In this document: one piece after another, positions 6,030 through 13,657 of the stretch | Layout of the letters: the number at the start of each line of letters is the position of its first letter | Numbering within the stretch: position 1 is the first letter of the stretch | NCBI GenBank assembly: GCA_002309695.1 | Contig: DBXV01000003.1 | Coordinates: 1-20,670 of the forward strand | Direction of reading: 5' to 3' | DNA from: Myxococcales bacterium UBA1203 | GTDB taxonomy: Bacteria; Myxococcota; Myxococcia; Myxococcales; UBA5297 | Length of the DNA: 20,670 bases | Notes under the pieces: generated by a model | The model's input: the letters and a program-made list of their open reading frames with translations, nothing else | Database searches by the model: none | What the model was told of the DNA's origin: nothing | Program-made: the position numbers and the translations under genes

Positions 6030-7714
6030 TTTTGTTCAGTTGGAATGGCGGAAAATCCGTCGTAAAGTTGTTTCAGCCGCTCTTCCAGCTCATCCACCGT
6101 CCGGCGAGTGCCTTCAAGACTGCGGCGTGCGGGCTCCTCAAAATCGCTGGTCACCCACAGGTGGGAGTGAACTGCCTCTTCCAGGCCAGCCGCATGGGCG
6201 TTCAGCTGTTCCCGATATTGCTGCACGGTCTCCTGAAACGATTGAATCTGCGTTAAAATCGACTGAACATATTCATAAGGCTGGGGTGCGGGCACCATTT
6301 TGGGCGGATAATCGGCCGGCGGCGCTGACGCGGGAGCAGGAGAAGCGGGGGATGGCTGAGACATTCCCTGTTTAAGTTTGGCCAGAAAATCATCCCAATC
6401 GTTCACACTCTTTCCGTTCAGCACTGCAGCGATTTTGAAAAACTGGGCGGCTTTGTCCAGCTGCTCCTTGGTGAGCCCCGCGCCGTTTTTGCCCTTGAGT
6501 GCCGCCGGGAGACCTCGGAGAAATTCCTCAGCCAGAGAATACAGAGAAGGTGAACCGCCAGTGCCGGAGGTCGGCGCCGCGCCGTCAGGCTGCATTGGCT
6601 CGGGACGGGGGCGCGTGGTCTCATTGCCCTGCTCATCGAGGTAAAGCGGCTGGCCGCTGGCATCTTTTGCCTGAACTAAATTGGCTGTGTCTTTTTTCAG
6701 GCGTGTTTCATATTCTCCAATGATTTTGGCCAGCCCATCGGGAGAAACAACAGCACTGGTCCCTACGCGGCGGCCATACCAGTCGGCAATTTTTGCCTGT
6801 TCCTCCGGCTTGTTCCACAAACAAAATTGCAGGAGCCAGCAATCCCACACCGTAACGGAGGCGCGGCCATTGGTCATGGCGGAGGTCTGAAGCAGCTTCA
6901 CCGCCTTGCGCCAGCGGCGGTCCGACACGGGGATAGATTCCGCTGCACACCAGTCCCGTAAATCGGAGAGCAGATTTTCTACTTCCGGCGGAACAGACGT
7001 CTCCTGGGCGGCCTGTCGGATTTCGTTCAGGTCAGATGCGGATAATTGAAGTTCATCAGGAATAATAATGTTCAGGTCACCTCGCAGCTGGAGCAGAGTC
7101 CTGAAACCCGCCTGCGTCACAGGACCAACATGCACCCGCAGCAGAAATCTGTCGAAAAGCGCGTTCAGCTCTTCGGAATCCGGCAATTCGTTGCTAGCGC
7201 CCACGGCGGCAATGAGCGGCGTCCTGGTCCGCCGGGCCCCATTGTCAAACTCACGTTCGTTCAGGAGTGTCAGCAGCGAATTGAGAATGGCGCTGTTGGC
7301 CTTAAAAATTTCATCCAAAAAAGCCACTGAAGCTGTGGGCAGGTAGGAATCCGTGAGGCGCTCGTAGCGGTCCTCCTCCAGACCCTTGACAGAAAGGGGA
7401 CCAAAAAGTTCTTCCGGAACTGAAAATCGAGTCAGCAGATGTTCAAAATAAGTGGCCTCGCGGAAAGCCAGGCGCAGGCGCCGGGCAATGAGGCTTTTGG
7501 AGGTTCCCGGCGGGCCAATCAGCAGCAAATGCTCGCCGGACAGCGCCGCCAGCAGCGCCAGCCTCACGGGAATATCCCGCTCGACCAGCTGGGCGGAGAG
7601 CGCGCTGATGAGGGCGGACAGGCGGCTTTTGAGCGTGTGCATATTCAATGATATACTGGATGCTATTTCAGTCTTGGACTGCTGCTTTTGTGTGCTGTCT
7701 TTTTTCATTTTCAT
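6026..7714 (-). CDS. ravA: RavA-like MoxR-family AAA+ ATPase
   Basis: 562 residues from the ATG at 7714, with GGAG 11 nt upstream; a second ATG two codons later is possible. The AAA+ module (about 40-320) is close to RavA: Walker A GPPGTSKS (67-74), FSVPEELFGPLSVKGL (97-112), Walker B FLDE (132-135), LLNEREFDNG, sensor 1 GASNELP (172-178), LFDRFLLR with the arginine finger, and the sensor 2 region VSDRRWRKAVKLLQ. MoxR ATPases act as chaperones for assembly or activation of partner complexes, usually with a VWA protein, which is the next gene. After residue 330 there is a linker rich in Pro, Ala and Ser instead of a recognisable LARA domain (the part of E. coli RavA that binds the lysine decarboxylase LdcI). 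A C-terminal coiled-coil-like helix (about 480-555) follows. E. coli RavA has 498 residues. Confidence 0.9.
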   Translation of the reverse strand: MKMKKDSTQKQQSKTEIASSISLNMHTLKSRLSALISALSAQLVERDIPVRLALLAALSGEHLLLIGPPGTSKSLIARRLRLAFREATYFEHLLTRFSVPEELFGPLSVKGLEEDRYERLTDSYLPTASVAFLDEIFKANSAILNSLLTLLNEREFDNGARRTRTPLIAAVGASNELPDSEELNALFDRFLLRVHVGPVTQAGFRTLLQLRGDLNIIIPDELQLSASDLNEIRQAAQETSVPPEVENLLSDLRDWCAAESIPVSDRRWRKAVKLLQTSAMTNGRASVTVWDCWLLQFCLWNKPEEQAKIADWYGRRVGTSAVVSPDGLAKIIGEYETRLKKDTANLVQAKDASGQPLYLDEQGNETTRPRPEPMQPDGAAPTSGTGGSPSLYSLAEEFLRGLPAALKGKNGAGLTKEQLDKAAQFFKIAAVLNGKSVNDWDDFLAKLKQGMSQPSPASPAPASAPPADYPPKMVPAPQPYEYVQSILTQIQSFQETVQQYREQLNAHAAGLEEAVHSHLWVTSDFEEPARRSLEGTRRTVDELEERLKQLYDGFSAIPTEQK

Positions 7715-7778
7715 GATCTGGGAGGCTCCACATGGTTTGAGGAAAGTTCTATATGATATTTATACAGCAGGGGAGAGC

Positions 7779-9251
7779 TCAGGGATGCGGCGGTGTTTCG
7801 CCTGATGAAATTTTCTCAGCTTTCAGTGCGCCGCGCCGGAAAATAATCCAGAAGAGAACTGCCGCTGCGGCGCCGACGGCACATGCAATGGGATAATAGG
7901 TTGACTGCTGAATACCGAATGCGCCCCAGATGTGGCCCAGACATTCGGGGGCGGACACAAAATAGGTGGTGGTGACGGCGGACATGACAAAGGCGGGGAT
8001 GGAGGTCAGTCGCCAGTTTTTGCCGCTCTTAAAGAGGTACATGGAAATGGCCCAGAGGGCGATCATGGCGAGCGTCTGGTTCGACCACGAGAAATAACGC
8101 CAGACCACGCTGTAATCGAGGCGGCTGATGAGGAGCCCGGCACCCAAAAGGGGGACGGTGACGAGGAGGCGCTTTTTCCAGTCGGCCTGGTCGATTTTGA
8201 ACCAGTCGGCGAGGGTGAGGCGCGCGCTGCGGTAGGCGGTGTCGCCCGAGGAGATGGGGCAGACGATGACGCCGATGAGGGCGAGGATGCCGCCGACTTT
8301 GCCCATGGTCGTCTGGCAGATGGCATAGACGACCGAGCTGATGCCGCCGCCCGCGGCGAGGAGTGCCTGGCTGTCCTCGTAGCAGCTCACTCCGGCGGCG
8401 GCCCACACAAGCGCAATGACGCCCTCGGTAATCATGGCGCCGTAGAAAATTTTGCGGCCGGATGCCTCTGACTTGATGCAGCGGGCCATGAGCGGCGACT
8501 GCGTGGCGTGAAATCCGGAGATGGCGCCGCAGGCCACGGTGATAAACATAAAGGGCCAGATGGGGATGTTCTGGGCGTGGTGGTTTTCAAAATTGTTCCA
8601 CAGTTCGGGCATCTGAACGCCGCCTGTCCCGAGGAGGAGAGATACGCCGACACCGACGGCCATGACGATGAGGCACACACCAAACAGGGGGTAAACGCGG
8701 CCGATGACCTTGTCGATGGGGACGAAAGTGGCGACGAAGTAATAGGCAATGACCACCCAGAACCAGAAGCCCGCGTCGAGTTTTTCGGGGGTGAGGAGGG
8801 CGAGGAGCCCGGCGGGGCCGGCGGTGAAGACGACGCCGCACATCACGAGGAGAATCACCGAAAACACGCGCATCACCCGCAGCATGGCGTTCCCCAGATA
8901 GAGGCCGGTGAGCTCGGAGATGCTGGCACCCCGATGCCGCACAGAGAGCATTCCGCACATATAATCGTGGGTCGCCCCAAAAAAGATGCAGCCGAAGACA
9001 ATCCACAGATAAACCACAGGGCCGAAGAGGGCACCGTTGAGCGCACCGAAGATGGGGCCCGTCCCCGCAATGTTCAGCACCTGAATGAGATAGACCTTCC
9101 AGCCGCTCATCGGCACAAAGTCCACGCCGTCATTGACGGTGAGCGCGGGCGTCTCTCTACTCGGGTCGGGGCCAAAGCTGCGCTCGACGAATTTGCCGTA
9201 AAAGAGATAGCCCAAAAGGAGCAGGGTGAGGGCGCAAAGGAAGCTGAACAT
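7779..9251 (-). CDS. CstA-family carbon starvation transporter
   Basis: 490 residues, an inner-membrane protein with about 13 hydrophobic segments starting at MFSFLCALTLLLLGYLF. The N-terminal half contains family signatures: FVPMSGWKVYLIQVLNIAGTGPI, FGALNGALFGPVVYLWI, FGATHDYMCGMLSVRHRGASISEL. A later segment has SGFHATQSPLMARC and SSGDTAYRSARLTLAD. CstA and its relative BtsT import peptides or pyruvate during nutrient limitation. This copy belongs to the shorter CstA type (E. coli CstA is about 700 residues). The start ATG has GAGG 10 nt upstream. The gene lies between ravA and the PP2C gene, with a terminator upstream separating it from PP2C. Only 64 bp separate it from ravA and no terminator is seen there, so co-transcription with ravA-viaA is possible. 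Substrate cannot be told from the sequence. Confidence 0.9.
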   Translation of the reverse strand: MFSFLCALTLLLLGYLFYGKFVERSFGPDPSRETPALTVNDGVDFVPMSGWKVYLIQVLNIAGTGPIFGALNGALFGPVVYLWIVFGCIFFGATHDYMCGMLSVRHRGASISELTGLYLGNAMLRVMRVFSVILLVMCGVVFTAGPAGLLALLTPEKLDAGFWFWVVIAYYFVATFVPIDKVIGRVYPLFGVCLIVMAVGVGVSLLLGTGGVQMPELWNNFENHHAQNIPIWPFMFITVACGAISGFHATQSPLMARCIKSEASGRKIFYGAMITEGVIALVWAAAGVSCYEDSQALLAAGGGISSVVYAICQTTMGKVGGILALIGVIVCPISSGDTAYRSARLTLADWFKIDQADWKKRLLVTVPLLGAGLLISRLDYSVVWRYFSWSNQTLAMIALWAISMYLFKSGKNWRLTSIPAFVMSAVTTTYFVSAPECLGHIWGAFGIQQSTYYPIACAVGAAAAVLFWIIFRRGALKAEKISSGETPPHP

Positions 9252-9358
9252 GGCGGGAGAGCCTCGGGGGAGAAAACAAAGGCAGAAATAAAAACAAAAA
9301 CGGGGGAGGGAACGAATAGATAATATGTAAAAGGAATTATTATTTCGCCAGACAAATT

Positions 9359-9392
9359 AAAAAAGCGCCGTGGATTTTATCCGCAGCGCTTT
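9359..9392 (-). terminator. Intrinsic terminator after the PP2C gene
   Basis: Stem AAAGCGC...GCGCTTT (9362-9368 with 9386-9392) with an inner GTGGA/TCCGC extension and a 5-nt loop. On the minus strand it runs into TTTTTTAATT. It lies between the PP2C stop and the CstA start, so it separates the two units. Confidence 0.8.
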
Positions 9393-9467
9393 CTTGTTTA
9401 TTTATGAGCAACAACACTGGATGAGATGGATGATAGATATAACTGAATACTTATCTGCACAAAACAA

Positions 9468-9495
9468 AGCTGAGCTATTCTATTTCAGCTCAGCT
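9468..9495 (-). other. Stem-loop across the PP2C stop codon
   Basis: AGCTGAGCT (9468-9476) pairs perfectly with AGCTCAGCT (9487-9495), with a 10-nt AT-rich loop. On the minus strand it contains the last codons and stop of the PP2C gene and is followed by TTTGTTTTG. It could be a weak first terminator or protect the mRNA 3' end. Confidence 0.45.
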
Positions 9496-10792
9496 CATCC
9501 GTCGTTTCCTCTTCATTCTCATCATCGTCGTCGGCGTCTTCCTGGAGCATGGCCAGCGCCTGACGCGTGGTGGTCAGTTCATGGGTGGTCACGCGCAGGC
9601 GGTCGGAGATAACCTGGACAAAGCTCCACAGCAGCTTGACGGCCAGCACGGGGTCCTTGCGCATCAGCGCCATCAAATCGCTGCGGTCGATAATCATCAC
9701 GCGGGTAGGATCTTTGGCGCGGATGGTGGCCGACCGGGGTGCGCTGTCGATGAGGCCCATTTCGCCGAAGTGATGCCCCGCGCGCAGCTCCGTGACTGCC
9801 ACGCCGTCCTTTTCAATCGTGATGCGTCCGCGCAGAATAACAAACAATTCATTGCCCTGCTGGCCCTCAATGACAATTTCGCGGCCGGCGGGATAGGTGC
9901 GCGTCGAGGCGATAGACAGCACCGTCGATTGCTCTTTGTAGGAAAGATGGCGGAAGAGGGAGATTTTGCGGAGCGCTTCCATTTTGGCAGCGGCTTCCGT
10001 GGCGATTTCCTTGGAGGAAGCGTTGGTGGTTCCTTCCACACCCACACAGACACAGGTGATATTGTCCTTACCGCCGCGGGCATTGGCCAGATCAATGAGC
10101 TTTTGCGGCAGCTCCTTGGCGGGGGCGGCGCCCAGCAGCAGCGTGGGCTCTTCGTCGCGCAGATAACCGTGCAGACCGTCCGAGCAGAGCATAAAAAGGT
10201 CGCCGGGAAGGAGGTCGATGAGCAGCGTGTCAACCTGAACGGATGGGTGGATACCAACGGCCCGGGTAATAACGTTTTTGTAGGGGCTCTTGGCGGCCTC
10301 TTCCTTGGTGATGGTGCCCGCCTTCAGCTGGGCGGCGATGAGCGTGTGATCCTCGGTGAGGCAGTGAGCTTCGCCCTGGCGGAACAGATAGGCCCGGCTG
10401 TCGCCCACGTGCCCCAGAATCGCCTTGCTGCCCGCGACGAAGATGCTGACGAACGTGGTGCCCATGCCGCGCTTGGCGATGTCCTCCTGAGACATCTCAT
10501 AGACGGTCTGGCTGGCCGTCTGGATCGCCGTCTCGATGAGCTTCTGCGCCGCCTCGCCGTTGGCCGGCGTGGGGTTCGTCTTCAGGTCGTCGAGAGCGCT
10601 TTTGTGCTCGCGAATATAGGCGCTCGCGACCTCGATGGCCTTGGCGCTGGCGACTTCGCCCGCATTGTGGCCGCCCATGCCGTCGGCGACGATGTAAAAA
10701 CCGTTCTCCGGATCGACGAGGAAAGAGTCCTCGTTGCCCGTTCGTTTGCGACCGACATCAGACAGACCACAGGAGATAATTTGAAGTGCCAT
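9485..10792 (-). CDS. PP2C-type protein phosphatase fused to a cyclic-nucleotide-binding domain
   Basis: 435 residues; AGAGG lies 6 nt before the ATG. Residues 1-255 form a PP2C (PPM) serine/threonine phosphatase. Its metal ligands are visible in NED (20-22), ADGMGGH (36-42), GHVGDSRAY (D131), CSDGLHG (D205) and GGKDNIT (D243). Residues about 275-395 form a CAP-type cyclic-nucleotide-binding domain; its phosphate-binding cassette FGEMGLIDSAPRSATI (342-357) keeps the key Glu and Arg, so ligand binding is plausible. The tail ends in an acidic stretch (DADDDDENEEE). PP2C enzymes oppose Ser/Thr kinases; coupling one to a cyclic-nucleotide sensor suggests ligand-controlled dephosphorylation (inference). 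No kinase gene is in the window. The gene has its own promoter and terminator. Confidence 0.92.
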   Translation of the reverse strand: MALQIISCGLSDVGRKRTGNEDSFLVDPENGFYIVADGMGGHNAGEVASAKAIEVASAYIREHKSALDDLKTNPTPANGEAAQKLIETAIQTASQTVYEMSQEDIAKRGMGTTFVSIFVAGSKAILGHVGDSRAYLFRQGEAHCLTEDHTLIAAQLKAGTITKEEAAKSPYKNVITRAVGIHPSVQVDTLLIDLLPGDLFMLCSDGLHGYLRDEEPTLLLGAAPAKELPQKLIDLANARGGKDNITCVCVGVEGTTNASSKEIATEAAAKMEALRKISLFRHLSYKEQSTVLSIASTRTYPAGREIVIEGQQGNELFVILRGRITIEKDGVAVTELRAGHHFGEMGLIDSAPRSATIRAKDPTRVMIIDRSDLMALMRKDPVLAVKLLWSFVQVISDRLRVTTHELTTTRQALAMLQEDADDDDENEEETTDELS

Positions 10793-10847
10793 AGAAAGCC
10801 TCTGTTAAGGGTGGAGAAGAGAAGGGGGGACCGCAAAAAAAGCCGCG

Positions 10848-10876
10848 CCTCTATAGATGTTCCGCCCCGGCGTCAA
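10848..10876 (-). promoter_or_regulatory. Promoter of the PP2C gene
   Basis: Minus strand: -35 TTGACG (10876-10871), 17-bp spacer, -10 TAGAGG (10853-10848), followed by CGCGGC. The pattern is the same as that of the tRNA-Thr promoter, including the GC-rich discriminator. It lies 55 bp upstream of the start codon. Confidence 0.65.
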
Positions 10877-11010
10877 TGGCATTTTTGGCCAGTTTTTCAT
10901 TTTTTGCGGGAAGCACATTTCAGTGATTTTCAGTTCAGGTATTTTTGGGATTTTTTAGCGTTCAGGTGTGTGCCGCCAACACAGACATCTCTCCATAAAA
11001 ATTATTATAA

Positions 11011-12549
11011 TCAGATCGCAAAATCATCCAGCATATAATGCGAACGAATGCGCTGGAGTGCCAGAACCATCGCCGCCAGCCGCATATCCAGCTTTTGACC
11101 CCCGCGGCAATAAGGCCGCGAATCATGGAAATCCGAGCGGGTGGGGCGGTTCATGGCAATATCCCGAATAATCCGGTAGCTGGAGCGAATTGTTTTTTCC
11201 AGCCGGCGCTGGACCTCCTGCGCGGACCAATGCTCCATGCGCTCATTTTGCAGCCATTCAAAATAGCGGACCGTGACCGCCCCGGCATTGCCGATGAGGT
11301 CGGGAATGAGCTCGATTTTGCGCGCCCGCAGAATTTCATCCGCTTCGGGCGTGGTGGCAGAGGTAGCCCCCTCCGCTACCAGGCGCGTCTTCAGCCGCCC
11401 GGCCACCTCCTGCGTGACCTGATTTTCAATGGCGGCCGGAATAAAAATATCCGAGGGAATATCAAAGAAATCTTTGGCGGAAACAGCCTCCGCCTCGGTG
11501 AACCCCCGGACCGTTTTGAGGAGATTCGCCGGATTCTCGTAAACGTGGCGCATCAGCGCGTCCAGATCGATGCCGTTGGGATTGAAAATCGCCCCGTTTT
11601 CGTCGGCGATGGCCACGGGGATGCAGCCCTGCTGGGCCAGAAGGATGGCGGCGGTCGAACCCAGGGCGCCAAATCCCTGAAGTGCGAATTTTTTGCCCCG
11701 GAGAGATTCGCCGCGCTCGCGCAGCCACTCGTCGATGCACCAGCACAGCCCCATGCCGCCGGCCTGCTCCGACAGCTCCGCGCCGCCGATGCGCAGGTTT
11801 TTGCCGGTGACCGCGCCCCGCATCTTATGGTGCTCCCGCTCACCCCAGCAGTAATTCCGCAGAAGAATCGCCATCGTCCGCCCGTCGGTCCCGACATCCG
11901 GCGCGAGAATGTCAAAATTGGGTCCAATCAGGTTTTTCAGACGGTACATATAGCGCTGCGTCAGCTCGGTGAGCTCCTCCTCGCCATAGGCCTTGGGGTC
12001 GATTTTGATGCCGCCCTTCGCGCCCCCCAGGGGCACATCTACCACCGCCGTTTGCCAAGTCATCTGTGCAGCGAGACATTTGAACAGGTCAAGAGAGACG
12101 CCTTTGTGATAGCGGACGCCGCCTTTATAGGGCCCGCGGGCCTGATTGTGCTGAACACGGTAGGCCTTGAAGCGCTTGGCCATTCCCGGAACGAACCGAT
12201 AGAGCGTCCCGTCTGTCAGCCGGATTTTTCCCTGACGAATGGTGACATTGCTGCTGAGAAGCGCCCGGTCCCGGAGAATGAGCGAGCCGTCCGCCAGCCG
12301 CTCCAGAGCGTCCGCGTTGCGAAAGATGGAAATGGGCAGATCGCGAAAATCGGCGCGCTCATTTTCCGGCAGAGGCACCAGACGATCTTTTAGTTTCAGC
12401 GTGACATAAAAAATATGCTCGTAGTCGGGCTCCTCCAGTTCGAGCCTGGTCCGGTGGTCGAGGTTGATGAGGTCGGCCGCCCGGTGAAAAATTTCCATGG
12501 AGTCCGTATAAATAGTTCGTCGGCCGTTTTCAGGGGCGTTGGGGAGCAT
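11011..12549 (-). CDS. Glu/Leu/Phe/Val dehydrogenase (glutamate dehydrogenase family)
   Basis: 512 residues from the ATG at 12549, preceded by AAGGA at 8 nt; the in-frame ATG at 12558 overlaps that site. The catalytic domain shows FKAYRVQHNQARGPYKGGVRYH and the active-site lysine in DVPLGGAKGGI (about K178). The Rossmann domain shows GFGALGS (about 292-298) and AAIENQV, and the closing signature is LIPDLIGNAGAVTVRYFEWLQN. The enzyme interconverts glutamate and 2-oxoglutarate, or a branched-chain amino acid and its keto acid, with NAD(P). An extra stretch of about 50 residues (from ERLADGSLILRDR to TDGTLYRFV) precedes the catalytic core. The usually conserved EGANGPTTPEAD motif reads EGATSATTPEAD here. 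Glutamate specificity is likely but not proven. No clear terminator follows. Confidence 0.9.
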   Translation of the reverse strand: MLPNAPENGRRTIYTDSMEIFHRAADLINLDHRTRLELEEPDYEHIFYVTLKLKDRLVPLPENERADFRDLPISIFRNADALERLADGSLILRDRALLSSNVTIRQGKIRLTDGTLYRFVPGMAKRFKAYRVQHNQARGPYKGGVRYHKGVSLDLFKCLAAQMTWQTAVVDVPLGGAKGGIKIDPKAYGEEELTELTQRYMYRLKNLIGPNFDILAPDVGTDGRTMAILLRNYCWGEREHHKMRGAVTGKNLRIGGAELSEQAGGMGLCWCIDEWLRERGESLRGKKFALQGFGALGSTAAILLAQQGCIPVAIADENGAIFNPNGIDLDALMRHVYENPANLLKTVRGFTEAEAVSAKDFFDIPSDIFIPAAIENQVTQEVAGRLKTRLVAEGATSATTPEADEILRARKIELIPDLIGNAGAVTVRYFEWLQNERMEHWSAQEVQRRLEKTIRSSYRIIRDIAMNRPTRSDFHDSRPYCRGGQKLDMRLAAMVLALQRIRSHYMLDDFAI

Positions 12550-12641
12550 GTGTGTCATCCTTACAATCAGTCGGTCATGCGTCAGGCCTGATATTTTTGA
12601 AAAAATTCCGGATAGCCTTGATGAGCGTTCAGCTTGGAGAA

Positions 12642-12679
12642 ATGTTCAGTAAAAAGTCATTCACTCATTCACTGAACAT
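12642..12679. repeat. 9-bp inverted repeat with an internal tandem repeat, upstream of the dehydrogenase gene
   Basis: ATGTTCAGT (12642-12650) and ACTGAACAT (12671-12679) form a perfect inverted repeat with a 20-nt spacer. The spacer contains the 8-bp tandem repeat TCATTCAC TCATTCAC. No T tract follows on either strand, so a regulatory site or mRNA leader structure of the dehydrogenase gene (start 12549) is more likely than a terminator. Confidence 0.5.
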
Positions 12680-12795
12680 GAATTTTCCCCCCGCGCCGGA
12701 AAGGAATATATTATCTGCAGCAGCAACGTTATCAGCCAGATCGTCAGAATAAATCATCAGTATAATTGTTTGATTGTCTGAATTTGAATTGAATT

Positions 12796-13311
12796 TTATT
12801 TTGAAACAATGGGTTTGACATAGGCAATCTGCGTTTTTTCGGTGTCATCGGCCACGGCCGCCAGGTCGGTCACGCGGCTGTTGGCCGCGCGCAGGCGCCG
12901 GCAGAGCTCGCGGTTGATATTCTGGAGAATGAGGACGTAGCCCTTCACATCCGTCTTGTAGAGCTTGTAGAGGTCCATGCTGGTCAGCTCCAGAAGCTGG
13001 ACATCGGTCTCCGCCTGTGCGGTGGACTGGCGCGGCTGCATTTCAATCAGCGTCGTTTCACCGAAAAAGTCGCCGGGGTGGAGGCGGACGAGGCGGACGC
13101 GGGACCCTGCCGTGTCGGAGCGGCGGACCATGAGAACTTCGCCGGAAATGATGACGAACATCGAGGCGCCCTTGTCGCCCTCAAAGAAGATCGTCTGCCC
13201 CTGCTTGAAGTCCCGCTGTTTCAGCATCCCTTCCAGCCGGGTGAACGTCTCGTCGGGGAGTGCGCCGAAGAAGGGAGTTTTTTCGAGAAAAGCCTTGGGC
13301 ATGGTCTGCAT
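12796..13311 (-). CDS. Stand-alone cyclic-nucleotide-binding domain protein
   Basis: 171 residues from the ATG at 13311. This start is chosen because a perfect AAGGAGG lies 5 nt upstream (13323-13317); a longer frame to 13419 has no comparable site and adds poorly conserved sequence. Nearly the whole protein is one CAP/CRP-type sensor domain: FFGALPDETFTRL, FKQGQTIFFEGDKG, FVIISGEVLMV, and the phosphate-binding cassette DFFGETTLIEMQPRQSTAQAET. A helical C-terminus with INRELCRRLRAANSRV follows. There is no helix-turn-helix domain, so it is not a DNA-binding CRP regulator; it probably acts by protein contact. It resembles the sensor half of the PP2C fusion on the other side of the dehydrogenase gene. 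The partner is unknown. Confidence 0.85.
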   Translation of the reverse strand: MQTMPKAFLEKTPFFGALPDETFTRLEGMLKQRDFKQGQTIFFEGDKGASMFVIISGEVLMVRRSDTAGSRVRLVRLHPGDFFGETTLIEMQPRQSTAQAETDVQLLELTSMDLYKLYKTDVKGYVLILQNINRELCRRLRAANSRVTDLAAVADDTEKTQIAYVKPIVSK

Positions 13312-13589
13312 CGCGGCCTCCTTGCCGAAGCGGATGCGCGGAAAAAGCTGTGTCATGGTCGTCTCGGCGAAAGGAACAGGAAGAGGGGAAGGGGCAAAAA
13401 AAGCGGCGGACTCAAGCATCCCGCTGTTCGGGAGACAACATTTTTGAAGGACGAAAATTTTGGGGGAATTTCACATATTTTTCGGCACATCTCCTCTGAT
13501 GATGCCGCATCCATATCGTCTGTGGTGAGCGATGGATGTGTCATCTTGGACGATTATGGGGAGATGTAGAGGAATTCCGATTTTCTAAA
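13312..13589 (-). other. Leader region upstream of the cyclic-nucleotide-binding gene
   Basis: No convincing gene. A minus-strand frame from 13544 (MTHPSLTTDDMDAASSEE and onward) degrades into Pro/Leu-rich sequence and lacks a ribosome binding site. An interrupted inverted repeat is visible: GATGA...CATCCAT (13498-13514) against ATGGATG..TCATC (13532-13545). It could form a leader hairpin. No clear promoter was identified. Confidence 0.4.
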
Positions 13590-13626
13590 TAAAAACGCCT
13601 CTTCGGAATAATATCCCGAAGAGGCG
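13590..13626 (-). terminator. Intrinsic terminator of the clostripain gene
   Basis: An 11-bp perfect stem CGCCTCTTCGG / CCGAAGAGGCG (13596-13606 with 13616-13626) with a 9-nt loop is followed on the minus strand by TTTTTATTT. It begins about 30 bp after the stop codon at 13658. Confidence 0.9.
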
Positions 13627-13657
13627 CCGTGTTTATCTATAAAAAGGCTGCTTGAGA

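Noticed and set aside
9581..11038. Plus-strand frame of 485 residues opposite the PP2C gene
   Set aside because: It mirrors the codon pattern of the clearly identified minus-strand PP2C gene and shows no domain of its own.
11038..12393. Plus-strand frame of 451 residues opposite the dehydrogenase gene
   Set aside because: Shadow of a well-conserved enzyme gene on the other strand.
12796..13419. Longer version of the cyclic-nucleotide-binding protein with 36 extra N-terminal residues
   Set aside because: The internal ATG at 13311 has a perfect AAGGAGG at 5 nt, and the extension is low-quality sequence.
13353..13544. Minus-strand frame of 63 residues upstream of the cyclic-nucleotide-binding gene
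   Set aside because: No ribosome binding site, and the second half is Pro/Leu-rich and overlaps the leader; kept only as a note.
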